A stretch of 64,000 bases of DNA from Sympetrum striolatum (GCA_947579665.1 OX388351.1:1-64000); one strand, 5' to 3'; numbered from the stretch's first letter, positions 46,413 to 58,047 are shown. Made by a program: numbers and translations. Notes: generated by a model not told the origin, from the sequence alone.

Positions 46413-47365
46413 TAAGTCACTGACAATCACAACTACTTTCAGTCTTTCAATTCAATATAGATTGCTGGATACGAAGCCAAATCGAAGATTTGCGCTTCAA
46501 GGCAAGCCATTTGCCGGTTTACTTTTAAATTACGAATTTAGAAAAAATTGTTAAATATAATATTGTTCGTATGCCATTTATACGGTATTTTATAACATAC
46601 ATGAGAAATTTATCTATAAATCATCATCGAATATTACATATAAAAATATTAAAAACAAAATTAGTAATGACGTCTCAATAGACGTTTGTCTATGTCATAG
46701 CGGGGGAATGGAAGAGATCGGATGCGATTTTACGCAAATCAGAGAAGCTGCCGTAGCGTTGAGCTTCCAGAATTAATTCCGTAATTAATTTAGGCGATAG
46801 AACAAAGTTTTTCGCTCCAAATTTTAGCTACGCAAAATACGTCAACGCTTTTCTTGTTTTTGATCTGAGAGATCCCGTCTACAATTGTAAACACATTACG
46901 GGAGACGAGCCAGGAAAAGCGTAATGACAACAGAGTAATTTACTCCGTCAGATCGTGCGTAAACGTATTTATCATCGAATTGTAGGACGATCATGAAGTA
47001 CTGACCTAGTTCCAATTTTCAGAGGATTTGTCCAGTATTTTTCCGTTTTGCTCAACTAGTTCGTGTTTTTCACGTGGAGGGACCGGCGCGTAAATTTTTG
47101 CGGTAGTCGAAGCCGCAACTCCCGGCATTTCCATAACTGCCGGTAGATAAAAAAGTCGCGAAATGTAATACTACGAGTAAGGACCTGAGAACGCTGGTAA
47201 CTAAGGGGAGATTTCTTCCCGAACAGCCAAAATAAATGAACTTTTAGATCGATATTTGGATATGTCTCGAGGACTCCTTCGCGAGCAAATTCTACTTGGT
47301 CGATGGAATTTTTAGAGAAATATAAAACCGAATATTTTGGTTCAAATTCCCAGTTTAATAAAAAT
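46413..47365. other. No gene recognised
   Basis: Unique sequence. A 113-codon minus-strand ORF (47,056-47,397) crosses into the duplicated block, shows no recognisable family, and is not conserved in the second copy of the block. Confidence 0.35.
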
Positions 47366-47939
47366 AATCCATTTTCGAATAAATTTACTCGAATCACTAC
47401 CTAAATAGAGCTGCAAGCAGGTATACATCCACAAAAATTATCAGTTTCTTCGTAATGTGAAAAAAGAAGGAATTGTTCTTAAATGTTTTGAAATGCGAGG
47501 CAGAGATCTTCAAAACGAGTTCAAAGAAGATTAGTTTTACTCGAACATTAAGAAGCACAGAGCCGAAATAAATCGCAAAAAAAGCCCGTTTTCACAGATT
47601 TACTCGTGTATCGCTAGAGAAATGGAGTTCGCGTTAGAAATTTGGAAGAACTCGTTGCGAATGTCGATTCCAGTACGTCCTCGACTCGATTTACTTCGAG
47701 CAAAAAATAAGCAAACAATTGTCAGTTTCCGCCGATTTCTTCGCATGTTTCTAAAGATGTGTGACATCGTTAAGATATTTAATAGTCGAATGTCCGAATT
47801 TCAAATTCACGTCTCATTTGGACGTACGTGAATTGATTTGGTAAAACCTTTCCTCGCCACTCTAAATCTCGTCTCGCGACCTTATCTTCGGCGAGTAAGG
47901 GGGAGGGTGGGAAAAAAATCGAACTACAGATGGAAAAAC

Positions 47940-48440
47940 TCAGATGTGGCCAACACATGACTTTGTCCTTAATAATTGAAAACAGAAGCCTATGCCGGTT
48001 ATATATAAATTATTCCAAAACAATCAGTGTTACGAAGAAATGTTTCGCACAAAAGTTGTAGTAAAGTACATTATCTATAACTTTTGTATGTAATTGCATA
48101 TACCTATAATGTATTCTGACAGAGATATTTAAGTAACGACATTTTGTTCCGGATGAACCGTAACTTCCGGATGAGCGATATTCATCAAAAACTAACCAAC
48201 TTTTGACATTGTTATGAAAATACTAAATATGAAGTTTGGGAATCATCGGATAATTGCTTTTTAAGATAGAGCGCACACAACCTTTTTTTCCTCAGACAGA
48301 CAGACATGTTCGGGAAAATAGCGGAAACTAGCTCTACGGGCCCCAAAACATCTATTTCCGTCGAAATCTGGAGGTCGAATTTTTTTGCGAATACAATACT
48401 TTCGCTATACTACGTATAGGGAGAAATAAAAATGGGACGT
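47940..48440 (+). repeat. Hairpin-ended dispersed element, copy in duplication copy 1
   Basis: It starts at atgtggccaacacat (itself an inverted repeat) followed by gactttgtcc, and ends at caatactttcgctatac...gtatagggagaaataaaa. The inside contains the conserved ccccaaaacatctatttccg and gaaatctggaggtcgaat. This is the same family as the ends of the 6.1-kb tandem unit (for example 5,390-5,410 and 230-303). The ~500-bp size and absence of coding sequence fit a non-autonomous element. Confidence 0.65.
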
Positions 48441-48914
48441 TTAATCAAAATCCTCGCAATCGCTAAGTTTGAGGGAAATTCTAATGGCCAAGTAAGACTT
48501 CAATCATCTTACCATCGGTGCTCGTCTCGATCTGCTTACGTAATTATTTCTAATTTTTAAGAGCGAAATAAATGAAGACATTGGAAGGGCTCGTCTCTAG
48601 GTTCCTCTTCTTATCGTCGCCTCCTTGTCTGGCGATGGGAGGAAGAAGATACTCTCTTCCAGGGGTCTATTGAATTACAGCCACGCTTCGCGAATGTTTT
48701 CCTTCTTAAATTGAAATACGTTTTTAGGAGGCTATGATTCTTGCCGCCGTCGTATTACGTCATCGGAGTCGGTCGAGCAAAACGGCGTCAAAACACGTTT
48801 CGAGTGATTTTCGAGGAAATAATCGACATTTGCTCCGCCGCACCCGTGCGGCAGGGTGCCGCTAATCGTCGTCTCGTCACATCTTCCGCGAGAATTTCTT
48901 GGATTCTATCGTCG

Positions 48915-51900
48915 CACAGTGGGCTAGAATCGAAAAAAGCTGGTCAAAAATAAAAAAGTGCTTTTTTTGAGTGCGGACTTTGAAACTTCGCATAGTCGTT
49001 CTTGAATAAATTCTGCATATAACTGTGAAATCATTTGCGTTGGTTCCCACGCGTTACAATTCTATAGGGGGTCAAAGTTGACCAAATTTTACGAAAAATG
49101 CCGGTCCTCGATTTTTTGAAAAATTATTCCATTTCATGCCAATCCTGAACTAAAATGAGCTAAATCATCGGGTAAAAAACGATGTAGTATTATAAACCTA
49201 ATCTTCATGCTTTATAATACTGGGTTTGAATGATCACAGTTGAATATTTGCATTATTTATACAACAAAATGGCGAACCCTTATTTTACGGCAAATTTCCA
49301 CCTAAAGTGAGGAATATAGTAGTGAATAAGCGCGGTGTACGCAAAGTTATTTATACCAAAATGTTCTTTGAAGCTTTCTGAAGAAGAATCTGAAATAAAA
49401 TCCTGCGACAATTTGCGACGCCGATAAATAAAGCGACTTTTCGATGGCGATGCAAGAGCTATGTCCGTGCGGCGGAGCGCCACTTTCTGAGACGACCTCG
49501 GTTTTGAGAGGATATGCGGATAAAAACGATTCTGAACAGCGTTTGTAGTGGCTTATAACTATGAATTAATACTCTATACAAATTTTAGGATAGAATTACT
49601 TTAGAAAATTCTAATAATATGAAGAAAATAATCTCTTTCTGTAATGTTCTATAAAGGTTGGTCTGTACATGCCTCCATTGACATATTTTCGTTAATACGG
49701 AGATTCATATTTTTTTTGTATAAAATAGGCTTCTGATTTTTTAAGCACAAGTGCATTTAAATTAATGAGTCTTACCGTATGCCTTAAATAGAGCCATCAT
49801 CAGAGGAATCTTCTTCTCGACACGCCATCTCTTCGTCATTGCTCATGCTCAGGAGCTCCTTCACTTCTCCGTCCATATTCCTTGATTTTCTTCTTGGAGC
49901 AGCAAAGCGAATTTAATTCGATATAAGCCCACATTTACCGGCGTTAATTTTTCTATCTCCTTCTGCAGATATCTTTCTTCCGCCTGAATAATTGTCTTCG
50001 TCTCTTTTATCCACTGAAGGCGAATCGGTCTGCAGAATCTTGTTGAAGATGGTCGAGGATTCGCCCATATTATTTCAGCTGTATTAAGCAATAAATTGTG
50101 AATTCAAACTTAAAGTTACTTATATTGTTATCAACTTCAACTACTATGAGCGAGGAAGAATTAAGGTGTTTATGTTTTACCAGATGCATCGTTGAGTAAA
50201 CGTAGAAGCACCAAGGAGCTCATGAAGAGGAACTCATCTGTCTTGTCCTCCGTTTGCCTCACTTGTTTATATTGAGAGTGGCCAGAGCTTCCGTCAAATC
50301 CGTATTTACATATTAAACTGGAATTAACTTTACTACTTGATGCTGAGCTGACGATACAGATGCTGCGATATGGTATGCTGTGTGTAGCAGAAGGGCTTTC
50401 AAACTGACTCCACACACATCTTCGGTAATATGTATCCCATCTGGATACGCAGCGCAGCGCAGATTTTGCGTTTTTAACTTCTTCATAGCTGGAGTACAAC
50501 TTATGACCATGACTAATTGCAGTATCACGGAGAATTTTATATTGACTTTTTGTTAACTCTGACGATATAATCAATAATACGGCCTCTTCTACTGACAACT
50601 GAGACTGAACATTATCCGTTTTCCTCCACTTCGAAAGTACCCTCCTAGCTTTCGTAGGTGTGGTTGTCGTTATTTCCTTGACTAACTTAGAAGCAGCCTC
50701 ATCTCCTTCCTCTCGAAGAGTCATTGTCGCAGCGTAAGACAATTTAGCCACTGAGTGCGTGGCCCGAATCGATTCCGTTTTCCTTAGTTTAGTTCGTTCA
50801 CTCGAAAGATGGAAATCTAGTTCTGGCCGTCCTCTAGCGTCTACCAAAAATAAATACTTTTACATTAGATAAATTATATACAAAATTTTAAACTATCAAT
50901 AAACGATATTACAAACATCAAATAAAACTTAGATTTACTAACCTGGAGTCATAGGTAACTTACTAGGTAAGTTCTGTAGCACAATCTCGATAAAATTAGC
51001 GTTAACATTAAGCCAACTGGAATTGCGCTTGATAAATCTCTCATTATTGCGTGAACTCAGTTTCCATTTTTTGAATAGTGCACAGACAAGAAATCATGGA
51101 TATAATCAATAAGAACATTTTGCCCACTCTCAAATTCTTGTAAGTGTAGTTTTTTAATTACATATTTCATTAAACTCTGTTTCTTGCAAATTAACGATTC
51201 ATTATTTCCCACCATCAACTTATTATGCATTATTAAGCGAGAATGTAAAATGGCAGCGGAAAGTCTGAAAACGATGACTAGATTTAGTGACACTAATAGG
51301 GAAACAGTGCAGCTATTGAATTTTTAATTTTCATGAAAAGAAAGGAAAATATTAAGTTTAAAATTAAATGTGACTCACCAAAAATATATTCCACACCGCA
51401 ACAAGAGAATTCTGCAGGAAGGAACCTTAAGAAATTGCGACGCGTGAAATAGATGATCTACAGAAATATCACCAGAACACAACTTCACTCCGGCACAGCC
51501 AAAAAATAACTGACTCCGAAAGAATATTTCGAGCTGAAACTGGCGGAAAGAGTACAATAAAATGAGTAACCGTGTTCCGCAAAAGAATAGCTGGGTGTTA
51601 TAAACTGAGCCACTTCGAAAGTTTTACTTTGGTTTTAGGGCACACTCTGGCGCGCGCCCTCCTCCCATAAGAGGGTCGTGCGAACGACAATAGGAGTGAG
51701 TTTACTCATCTAGCAATTGAAGGTCGAACGAGGGGAAGATAGTCAGCCACTATAGCTTTAAGGATTTACTGTCAAAAATTTTAAATTTCAGAAATTGTGG
51801 CTCTATCAAGAAATCTGAGGGAAAGCAGTGACTTACCGCTAAATCCAATTTTCTTCAAGGATTAAATGAGAAAATTTTAAAAATCTTATTATTTTTATCT

Positions 51901-52574
51901 TAATATATAACACATAACTTCTCTTCAGTATAATATTTCCGAAACACAACCATTCAGTTGCGTTTTTCTCCTCATGTCCTCTCAAAACCGAGGTCGTCGC
52001 AGAAAGTGGCGCTCCGCCGCACGGACATAGCTCTTGCATCGCCATCGAAAAGTCGCTTTATTTATCGGCGTCGCAAATTGTCGCAGGATTTTATTTCAGA
52101 TTCTTCTTCAGAAAGCTTCAAAGAACATTTTGGTATAAATAACTCCGCGTACACCGCGCTTATTCACTACTATATTCCTCACTTTAGGTGGAAATTTGCC
52201 GTAAAATAAGGGTTCGCCATTTTGTTGTATAAATAATGCAAATATTCAACTGTGATCATTCAAACCCAGTATTATGAAGCATGAAGATTAGGTTTATAAT
52301 ACTACATCGTTTTTTACCCGATGATTTAGCTCATTTTAGTTCAGGATTGGCTTGAAATGGAAGAATTTTTCGAAAAATCGAGGACCGGCATTTTTCGTAA
52401 AATTTAGTCAACTTTGACCCCCTATAGAATTGTAATGCGTGGGAACCAACGCAAATGATTTCACAGTTATATGCAGAATTTATTCAAAAACGACTATGCG
52501 AAGTTTCAAAGTCCGCACTCAAAAAAAGCACTTTTTTATTTTTGGCCAGCTTTTTTCGATTCTAGCCCACTGTG
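48915..52574 (-). mobile_element. Transib transposon, 3,660 bp, with 0.6-kb terminal inverted repeats
   Basis: Both ends read inwards cacagtgggctagaatcg. The first seven bases, CACAGTG, equal the consensus heptamer of V(D)J recombination signals and fit the CAC(A/T)(A/G)TG start of Transib ends. At the left end, 22 bases later comes tcaaaaata (48,944-48,952), resembling the nonamer ACAAAAACC in its core; the right end has ccaaaaata at the same place. The inverted repeats extend 48,915-49,532 and 51,961-52,574, very long for Transib, whose ends I recall as usually only tens of bases. The minus strand encodes an N-terminal part of a Transib transposase. Confidence 0.92.
49861..51293 (-). pseudogene. 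Transib (RAG1-like) transposase, N-terminal part with two introns, core deleted
   Basis: Exons on the minus strand: about 51,293-50,943 (ending ..SKLPMTPG), 50,840-50,181 (from DARGRPELDFHLSSERTKLR through ATMTLREEGDEAASKLVKEI and ELTKSQYKILRDTAISHGHK), and 50,078-49,861 (AEIIWANPRPSSTRFCRPIR to a TGA). Both introns are 102 nt with GT..AG ends and matching phase. The RPSSTRFCRPI motif and the preceding regions are, to my recollection, typical of Transib transposases just before the catalytic core. The reading frame ends where the first catalytic Asp (the usual MxDGK region) should come. Everything after it, including all DDE residues, is absent, so it cannot act alone. The first exon shows at least one frame disturbance near 51,057. 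Confidence 0.82.
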
Positions 52575-52765
52575 CGTCGTCTGAGAGAAAATGACGATAT
52601 TTCGGAACTAAAAGATTCTTAAAATCGATTCGTTTCGAAGGACAACGTCGTTTTATTTCGCTTTCCGTGAGTAATTCTTGGATGTTACTGCGGGTGAGAG
52701 AGAAAATGAGGTTTTTTGAAATAAAAGAATTTGGATGGTGAATTTCGAATCAGCACGCTATTCAA

Positions 52766-53095
52766 TTGAGAAGTGTGGAAGCGTCATTTAATTCGAAAAT
52801 GAATGTCGACAATTGGATGGCGTATGTTCTCGGTCGCGAAACTCGACCAACGCTCGCTCGGTTGAATGAGCCCCAAAAGCAAAGGGAAAAAGAAACTCAA
52901 TTTTTGGTCGCGCAACGTCGTTTTCGAATTAACGAGATTGTACACGAACCGCAGGAGATTTTCGTAAAATTTTGTGGCGAGCTATCCGACCGAAGTCGTT
53001 TGGATGAGCTATTTGTGTTACACTCGTCTTTACGATATTTATGACTCTCTGCTTTGTGACGGTTGTCGTTTCATTAATAAAGAAGGGCAGTGAAT
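52766..53095 (+). pseudogene. SET-like ORF, frameshifted copy
   Basis: It is the counterpart of 55,645-55,971 and matches it base for base except for scattered substitutions and a one-base insertion near 52,970 that moves the C-terminal part into another frame. See the other copy for the motif description. Confidence 0.4.
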
Positions 53096-53269
53096 GAATG
53101 ATTTCACGAAAAATTAAAGCGTTTCGAAAACAAATAAATTGGGACAATTGGGTTTAATTGTCGTCGTCAAAAAGGTAATTTGGGACTCTTATCGTTTCGC
53201 ATCGATTTAAACCTAATTTTCTGTGGGACGAGAGAAAGAAGAGGGTTATTCAGAAGAGACATTTTCAAT

Positions 53270-53450
53270 TTACATTTTTTCGCAAAGATATGCGAGAAGG
53301 TGATTATGGTAATGAAAAATTTCTTTATTGGGAACGAAACTGCTCGTTTTGGTGGCTAATCTAATAATTTTGCGGTAAATGGCATCGTATTCACGAATTG
53401 CATTTTTGGTAGTGTTGAATGCAATGGGGGAGGCATGTAAAATGATTGGG
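53270..53450 (-). pseudogene. LINE RT C-terminal fragment
   Basis: The minus strand reads LPIILHASPIAFNTTKNAIR, YDAIYRKIIRLATKT and FVPNKEIFHYHN, aligning with IPILLYASAITFNTSNNIIK, YEIYYRKIIRLATNS and LLPNKEIFEYHK of the LINE at 39.3-40.0 kb. It is the truncated end of the degenerate LINE that is more complete at 56.1-57.3 kb. The fragment stops at the duplication junction. Confidence 0.85.
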
Positions 53451-54526
53451 AGTACGAATCCATTGTCGAATAAATTTACTCGAATCACATGCTAAATAGA
53501 GCTGCAAGCATGGAAACATCCACAAAAATCATCAGTTTCTTCGTAATGTGAAAAAAGAAGGAATTGTTCTTAAATGTTTGGAAATGTGAGGCAGAGATCT
53601 TCAAAACGAGTTCAAAGTAGACTAGTTTTACTCGAACATTAAGAAGCACAGAGCCAAAATAAATCGCAAAAAAGCCCGTTTTCGCAGATTTACTCGTGTA
53701 TCGCTAGAGAAATGGAGTTCGCGGTAGAAATTTGGAAGAACTCGTTGCGAATTTCGAATCCAGTACGTCTTCGACTCGATTTACTTCGAGCAAAAAATAA
53801 GCAAACAATTGTCAGTTTCCGCCGATTTCTTCGCATGTTTCTAAAGATGTGTGACATCGTTAAGATATTTAATAGTCGAATGCCCGAATTTCAAATTCAC
53901 GTCTCATTTGGACGTACGTGAATTGATTTGGTAAAACCTTTCCTCGCCGCTCTAAATCTCGTCTCGCGACCTTATCTTCGGCGAGTAAGTGGGAGGGTGG
54001 AAAGCAAATCGAACTATAGATGGAAAAACTCAGATGTGGCCAACACATGACTTTGTCCTTATTTATTGAAAACAGAAGCCTATGCCGGTTATATATAAAT
54101 TATTCCAAATCAATCAGTGTTACGAAGAAATGTTTCATACAAACGTTGTAGTAAAGTACATTATCTATAACTTTTGTATGTAATTGCATATACCTATATA
54201 ATTGCATATACCATATATATTGTATTCTGACAGAGATTTTTAAGAAACGACATTTTGTTCCGGATGAACCGGAACTTCCGGATAAGCGATATTTATCAAA
54301 AACTAATCAACTTTTGACATTGTTATGAAAATACTAAATATGAAGTTTGGGAATCATCGGATAATTACTTTTTAAGATAGAGCGCACACAAACGTTTTTA
54401 CCACAGACAGACACAAAGACAGACATGTTCGGGAAAATAGCTAAAACATGCTCTATGGGCCCCAAAACATCTATTTCCGTCGAAATCTGGAGGTCAAATT
54501 TTTTTGCGAATACAATACTTTCTCTA

Positions 54527-54935
54527 AGGATTCTTGGTAATAACTATATCCCTAATTATATTGTCATTAGTTAACCCTTACCTATTAGGAGATCCTGATA
54601 ACTTCATCCCGGCCAATCCATTAGTGACACCGGTTCACATTCAACCTGAATGATACTTCCTATTCGCGTATGCAATCTTACGATCAATTCCTAATAAATT
54701 AGGAGGTGTTATTGCTTTAGTAAAATCAATTGCTATTCTGTTTATTATACCTTTAATAAAAAGAAGATTCCGAGGATTACAGTTTTACCCCATTAACCAA
54801 TTTCTATTTTGAACTATAGTGTCAATTGTAATTCTTTTAACCTGAATTGGCGCACGTCCAGTAGAAGACCCTTATATTATTACGGGACAGATTCTAACAG
54901 TTTTATACTTCCTATTTTATATTATTCATCCAGCT
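54527..54935 (+). pseudogene. cytb: Nuclear insert of mitochondrial DNA (NUMT): cytochrome b C-terminal part
   Basis: With the invertebrate mitochondrial code the insert is open throughout and reads as cytochrome b: [55 protein letters not shown], then [11 protein letters not shown] and [20 protein letters not shown], ending at HPA. Several TGA codons stand at conserved Trp positions (PEW, FW, TW), and AGA reads as Ser in KSS, so it is not a nuclear gene. There is no frameshift or damage, indicating a recent transfer. The flanks are the two arms of the hairpin of a dispersed repeat, which is uninterrupted in copy 1 at 48,400-48,425. Confidence 0.96.
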
Positions 54936-55644
54936 GTATAGGGAGAAATAAAAATGGGATGTTTACTCAAAATCCTCGCAATCGCTAAGTTTGAGGGAAA
55001 TTCTAATGGCCAAGTAAGACTTCAATCAACTTACCACCGGTGCTCGTCTCGATCTGCTTACGTAATTATTTCTAATTTTTAAGAGCGAAATAAACGAAGA
55101 CATTGGAAGGGCTCGTCTCTAGGCTCCTCTTCTTTATCGTCGCCTCCTTGTCTGGCGATGGGAGGAAGAAGATCTCTTCCAGGGGTCTATTGAATTACAG
55201 CCACGCTTCGCGAATGTTTTCCTTGTCTCCCTACTTAAATTGAAATACCTCTTTAGGGTTGATTATTATTTTTAGGTATGATTCTTGCCGCCGTTATATT
55301 ACGTCATCGGAGTCGGTCGAGCAAATCGGCGCCAAAACGCGTTTCGAGTGATTTTCAAGGAAATAATGGACATTTGCTCCGCCGCACCCGTGCGGCAGGG
55401 TGCCGCTAAACGTCGTCTCGTCTCACCTTCCGCGAGAATTTCTTGGATTCTATCGTCGTCTGAGAGAAAATGACGATATTTCGGAAATAAAAGAATCTTA
55501 AAATCGATTTGTTTCGAAGGACAACGTCGTTTTATTTCGCATTCCGTGAGTAATTCTTGGATGTTACTGCGGGTGGGAGAGAAAATGAGGTTTTTTGAAA
55601 TAAAAGAATTTGGATGGTGAATTTCGAATCAGCACGCTATTCAA

Positions 55645-55971
55645 TTGCGAAGTGTGGAAGCGTCATTTAATTCGAAAATGAATGTCGACAATAGGATGGC
55701 GTATGTTCTCGGTCGCGAAACTCGACCAACGCTCGCTCGGTTGAATGAGCCCCAAAAGCAAAGGGACGAAGAAACTCAATTTTTGGTCGCGCATCGTCGT
55801 TTTCGAATTAACGGGATTGTACACGAAACGCAGGAGATTTTCGTAAACTTTGGGGCGAGCTATCCGACCGAAGTCGTTTGGATGAACTATTTGTGTTACA
55901 CTCGTCTTTACGATATTTTTGACTCTCTGCATTGTGACGGTTGTCGTTTTATTAATAAAGAAGGGCAGTGA
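55645..55971 (+). CDS. Hypothetical 108-codon ORF with SET-domain-like C-terminal motif
   Basis: Two short blocks suggest the end of a SET methyltransferase domain: RPTLARLNEPQ (where SET proteins have ARxxNHxC or ARxINEP) and, 24 residues on, GIVHETQEIFVNFGASYP (SET consensus I..GEEIF.DYG..Y). A Cys pair follows (HCDGC) before the stop at 55,971. If real, it is only the last third of a domain; the upstream catalytic half and the expected Gly before the EIFV motif are missing. The second copy at 52,766 is frameshifted. Source could be a host gene or an integrated viral gene. I cannot decide and do not claim activity. Confidence 0.3.
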   Translation: MRSVEASFNSKMNVDNRMAYVLGRETRPTLARLNEPQKQRDEETQFLVAHRRFRINGIVHETQEIFVNFGASYPTEVVWMNYLCYTRLYDIFDSLHCDGCRFINKEGQ

Positions 55972-56131
55972 ATGAATGATTTCACGAAAAATTAAAAGCG
56001 TTTCGAAAACAATTAAATTAGGACATTTGGGTTTAATATTCGTCGTCAAATAGGCAATTTGGGACTCTAATCGTTTCGCATCGATTTAATCCTAATTTTT
56101 TGTGGGACGTGAGAAAGAAGAGGGTTGTTCA

Positions 56132-57310
56132 GAAGAGACATTTTCATTTTAAATTTTTTCGCAAAGATATGCGAGAAGGTGATTGTGGTAATGAAAAATT
56201 TCTCTATTGGGAACGAAACTGCTCGTTTTGGTGGCTTATCTAATAATATTGCGGTAAATGACATCGTATCCACGAATTGCATTTTTGGTAGTGTTGAATG
56301 CGATGGGGGAGGCATGTAAAATGATTGGGAGTACATTGGAATTAATGAGACGGATTTTATCGTTCATGAGAAGTGGAAAGAAGTGGAAAGAAATGTTTTT
56401 TTTAATTTAGTAATTTATAGTTTAATGAACGATCTAAAATCACGCCTAAGAACTAGTTTGACGCCACAGTATTTGATGGATGGGGTCATCAGAGGTGGTG
56501 CCGCGTATTATTTACAAGGTGCACTCTTAGCGGGATTCATTTTTAGCTTGGTGGGGGATATTTGAAGCTTGTAAGAACGAAACCGGGCGGGAGTTGATGA
56601 TTTATTCGAAGGTTTTTCCAAAGCAGGAGAGAATGGCCTGTATATCTTCGGATCGGCGGGGTTTCTACGAGGCATAGGGATGGTCTAAATGTCGTCTTTT
56701 CTTAGGTGAGAGGGGATTTTGGAGGTGTCACGGAGGTTGTTTATCGACTTTCCGAATGAAATTGTCCGAATAGTTGAGTTGCGCGAGTTTTAGATTCCAA
56801 ATTTTATTTTACCGATTTTTAATTTCCGATTTTACTTCCCTATGGAGACTCTTATAACTCTCGAAAACAGTTGGTAATCGGTAAATATTCCGCTTCATGT
56901 GCTTCATGTTTCTATCCTTGATTTTTCTGCGTATCGCATTAGGAATTCCGGAGTGGGATGCGTCCTGAGGAACGTTTTGAAGATTGTGCGTGACGCACTT
57001 GCGGGCGGCGGAAGACGAGTTGTATTTGGGCGTCAAATTGGCTTCGATTGTGGGGCTTCCAAAGGCGGAATGAGACGAATGCGGTCCGAAATGAAGAGAG
57101 AAAACTCTTCTTAGTCGGTGGATCGTTTCGTAGGTGGAAAGAAATAAGCGGAGGCTGAGAGAGCAAGGTCCTTAATGATCAGGAAGATGATAGGAAATAG
57201 AGACGGACGGGTTAAGATCGAGGTGTTTAGTAATTGCGAAATCAAGGAGATCCATCGATTGCTGGCCATGATGAGTATGTTCCTGTGGGGAGCGGAGATT
57301 ATGTTTATTA
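56132..57310 (-). pseudogene. Degenerate Jockey-like LINE, second copy
   Basis: It is homologous to 36,694-37,830. Right to left: ARKCVTHNLQNVPQD and IPNAIRRKIKDRN, then YRLPTVFESYKSLHREVKSE, then a NPAKSAPCK remnant near 56,530, and the RT C-terminal region with the KMKMSLLNNPLLS motif near 56,140. The RT palm is missing here as well, so the internal deletion predates the segmental duplication. Confidence 0.72.
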
Positions 57311-58047
57311 TCATCGCCAGAAACTGCGAATTCTATCATTATAAGGATTTTTTAAAGAAACCAAAATGAAGACCAATTCCCTTTTTATAGCTATCGCGTA
57401 CGTATTACGTTTGGCGTAAATATATGAACGTAATGACATCTCAACCGTCATCGAATACTCGCATCCTAGACAGGGATAGACGTGATGAGCGTCTGCACCG
57501 AAAGGATACTTCGAAGACCGTTTTTACATCGTTCGGCCGAAAAATCGATCTATATTTCTCGCTCGCATTTTTAAACTCTCTTCTTAAAAACTGCGCAAAT
57601 CGCTCCGGAATTGATTTTTGCGGAAGGGAGATGATGCTTCATTTAACATTCGATAAGAATATCTGGGATTTCATCGCCGCCGAGCGGGACAATGATGGTT
57701 TTTAGGAAATGTAAATTTGATTAAAAATTGATTTTACGAATATGATCGTACGGCGTGCGAGCGTAGAATGCTATTGATGTGGTTGCGAACAAGCCTGCAC
57801 GATTCTGACTGAAATATTTGAGTCGACGTGTTAAAAAGGCGCCCATGTGCGATCGACAACTCAAAGTTCTTAAACGCTGAATAACGAAGCTCGTTCATTT
57901 CGCGCTCTTACAGAAAAAATCCGCCTTATTTGGCGGCGGTTGTCAGAGGCAAATAAGTAATGGGTGTTCGGTGGGTAGGTGCATTCGGATGGAGCGGATT
58001 TCGGATAAACGCGATTCGGATGAACGGGAGTTTTATTCACTTGTTGT

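Larger units (their letters stand above)
48910..52579. other. CGTCG target duplications around the Transib
   Basis: cgtcg at 48,910-48,914 and 52,575-52,579 flanks the element. The uninterrupted copy at about 55,455-55,460 has a single cgtcg between ggattctat and tctgagag, proving the 5-bp duplication. CGWCG-type 5-bp duplications are characteristic of Transib. Confidence 0.93.
47366..53455. repeat. Direct duplication, copy 1 (interrupted by Transib)
   Basis: After removing the 3,660-bp Transib this copy is ~2.43 kb. It aligns with 53,456-56,331 from cgaataaatttactcgaatcac at the left to aaatgattgggagtac at the right. At 53,455 the sequence jumps from that LINE-derived right end straight to the left end, which is the tandem junction. 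It includes a hairpin-ended dispersed repeat, a short ORF with a SET-like motif, and a fragment of LINE RT C-terminus. Confidence 0.88.
53456..56331. repeat. Direct duplication, copy 2 (interrupted by a NUMT)
   Basis: Second copy of the 47,366-53,455 block without the Transib. It carries a ~410-bp mitochondrial insert, so its net length (~2.47 kb) agrees with copy 1. It continues at its right end into the full LINE debris, showing that copy 2 is in the original context and copy 1 ends at a break. Confidence 0.88.

Noticed and set aside
47622..47831. 69-codon ORF conserved at 53,712-53,921
   Set aside because: The five differences I see between the copies all change amino acids, so there is no sign of coding constraint. 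It persists because the copies are young.
48741..48953. ORF ICSAAPVRQGA..., repeated at 55,285
   Set aside because: It runs into the Transib end in copy 1 and a stop in copy 2. No family was recognised and duplication explains the similarity.
49280..49483. ORF in the Transib inverted repeat, mirrored at 51,958-52,209
   Set aside because: It is the same inverted-repeat sequence on the other strand, AT-rich, and separated from the transposase exons. Two identical ORFs facing each other are expected from the repeat alone.
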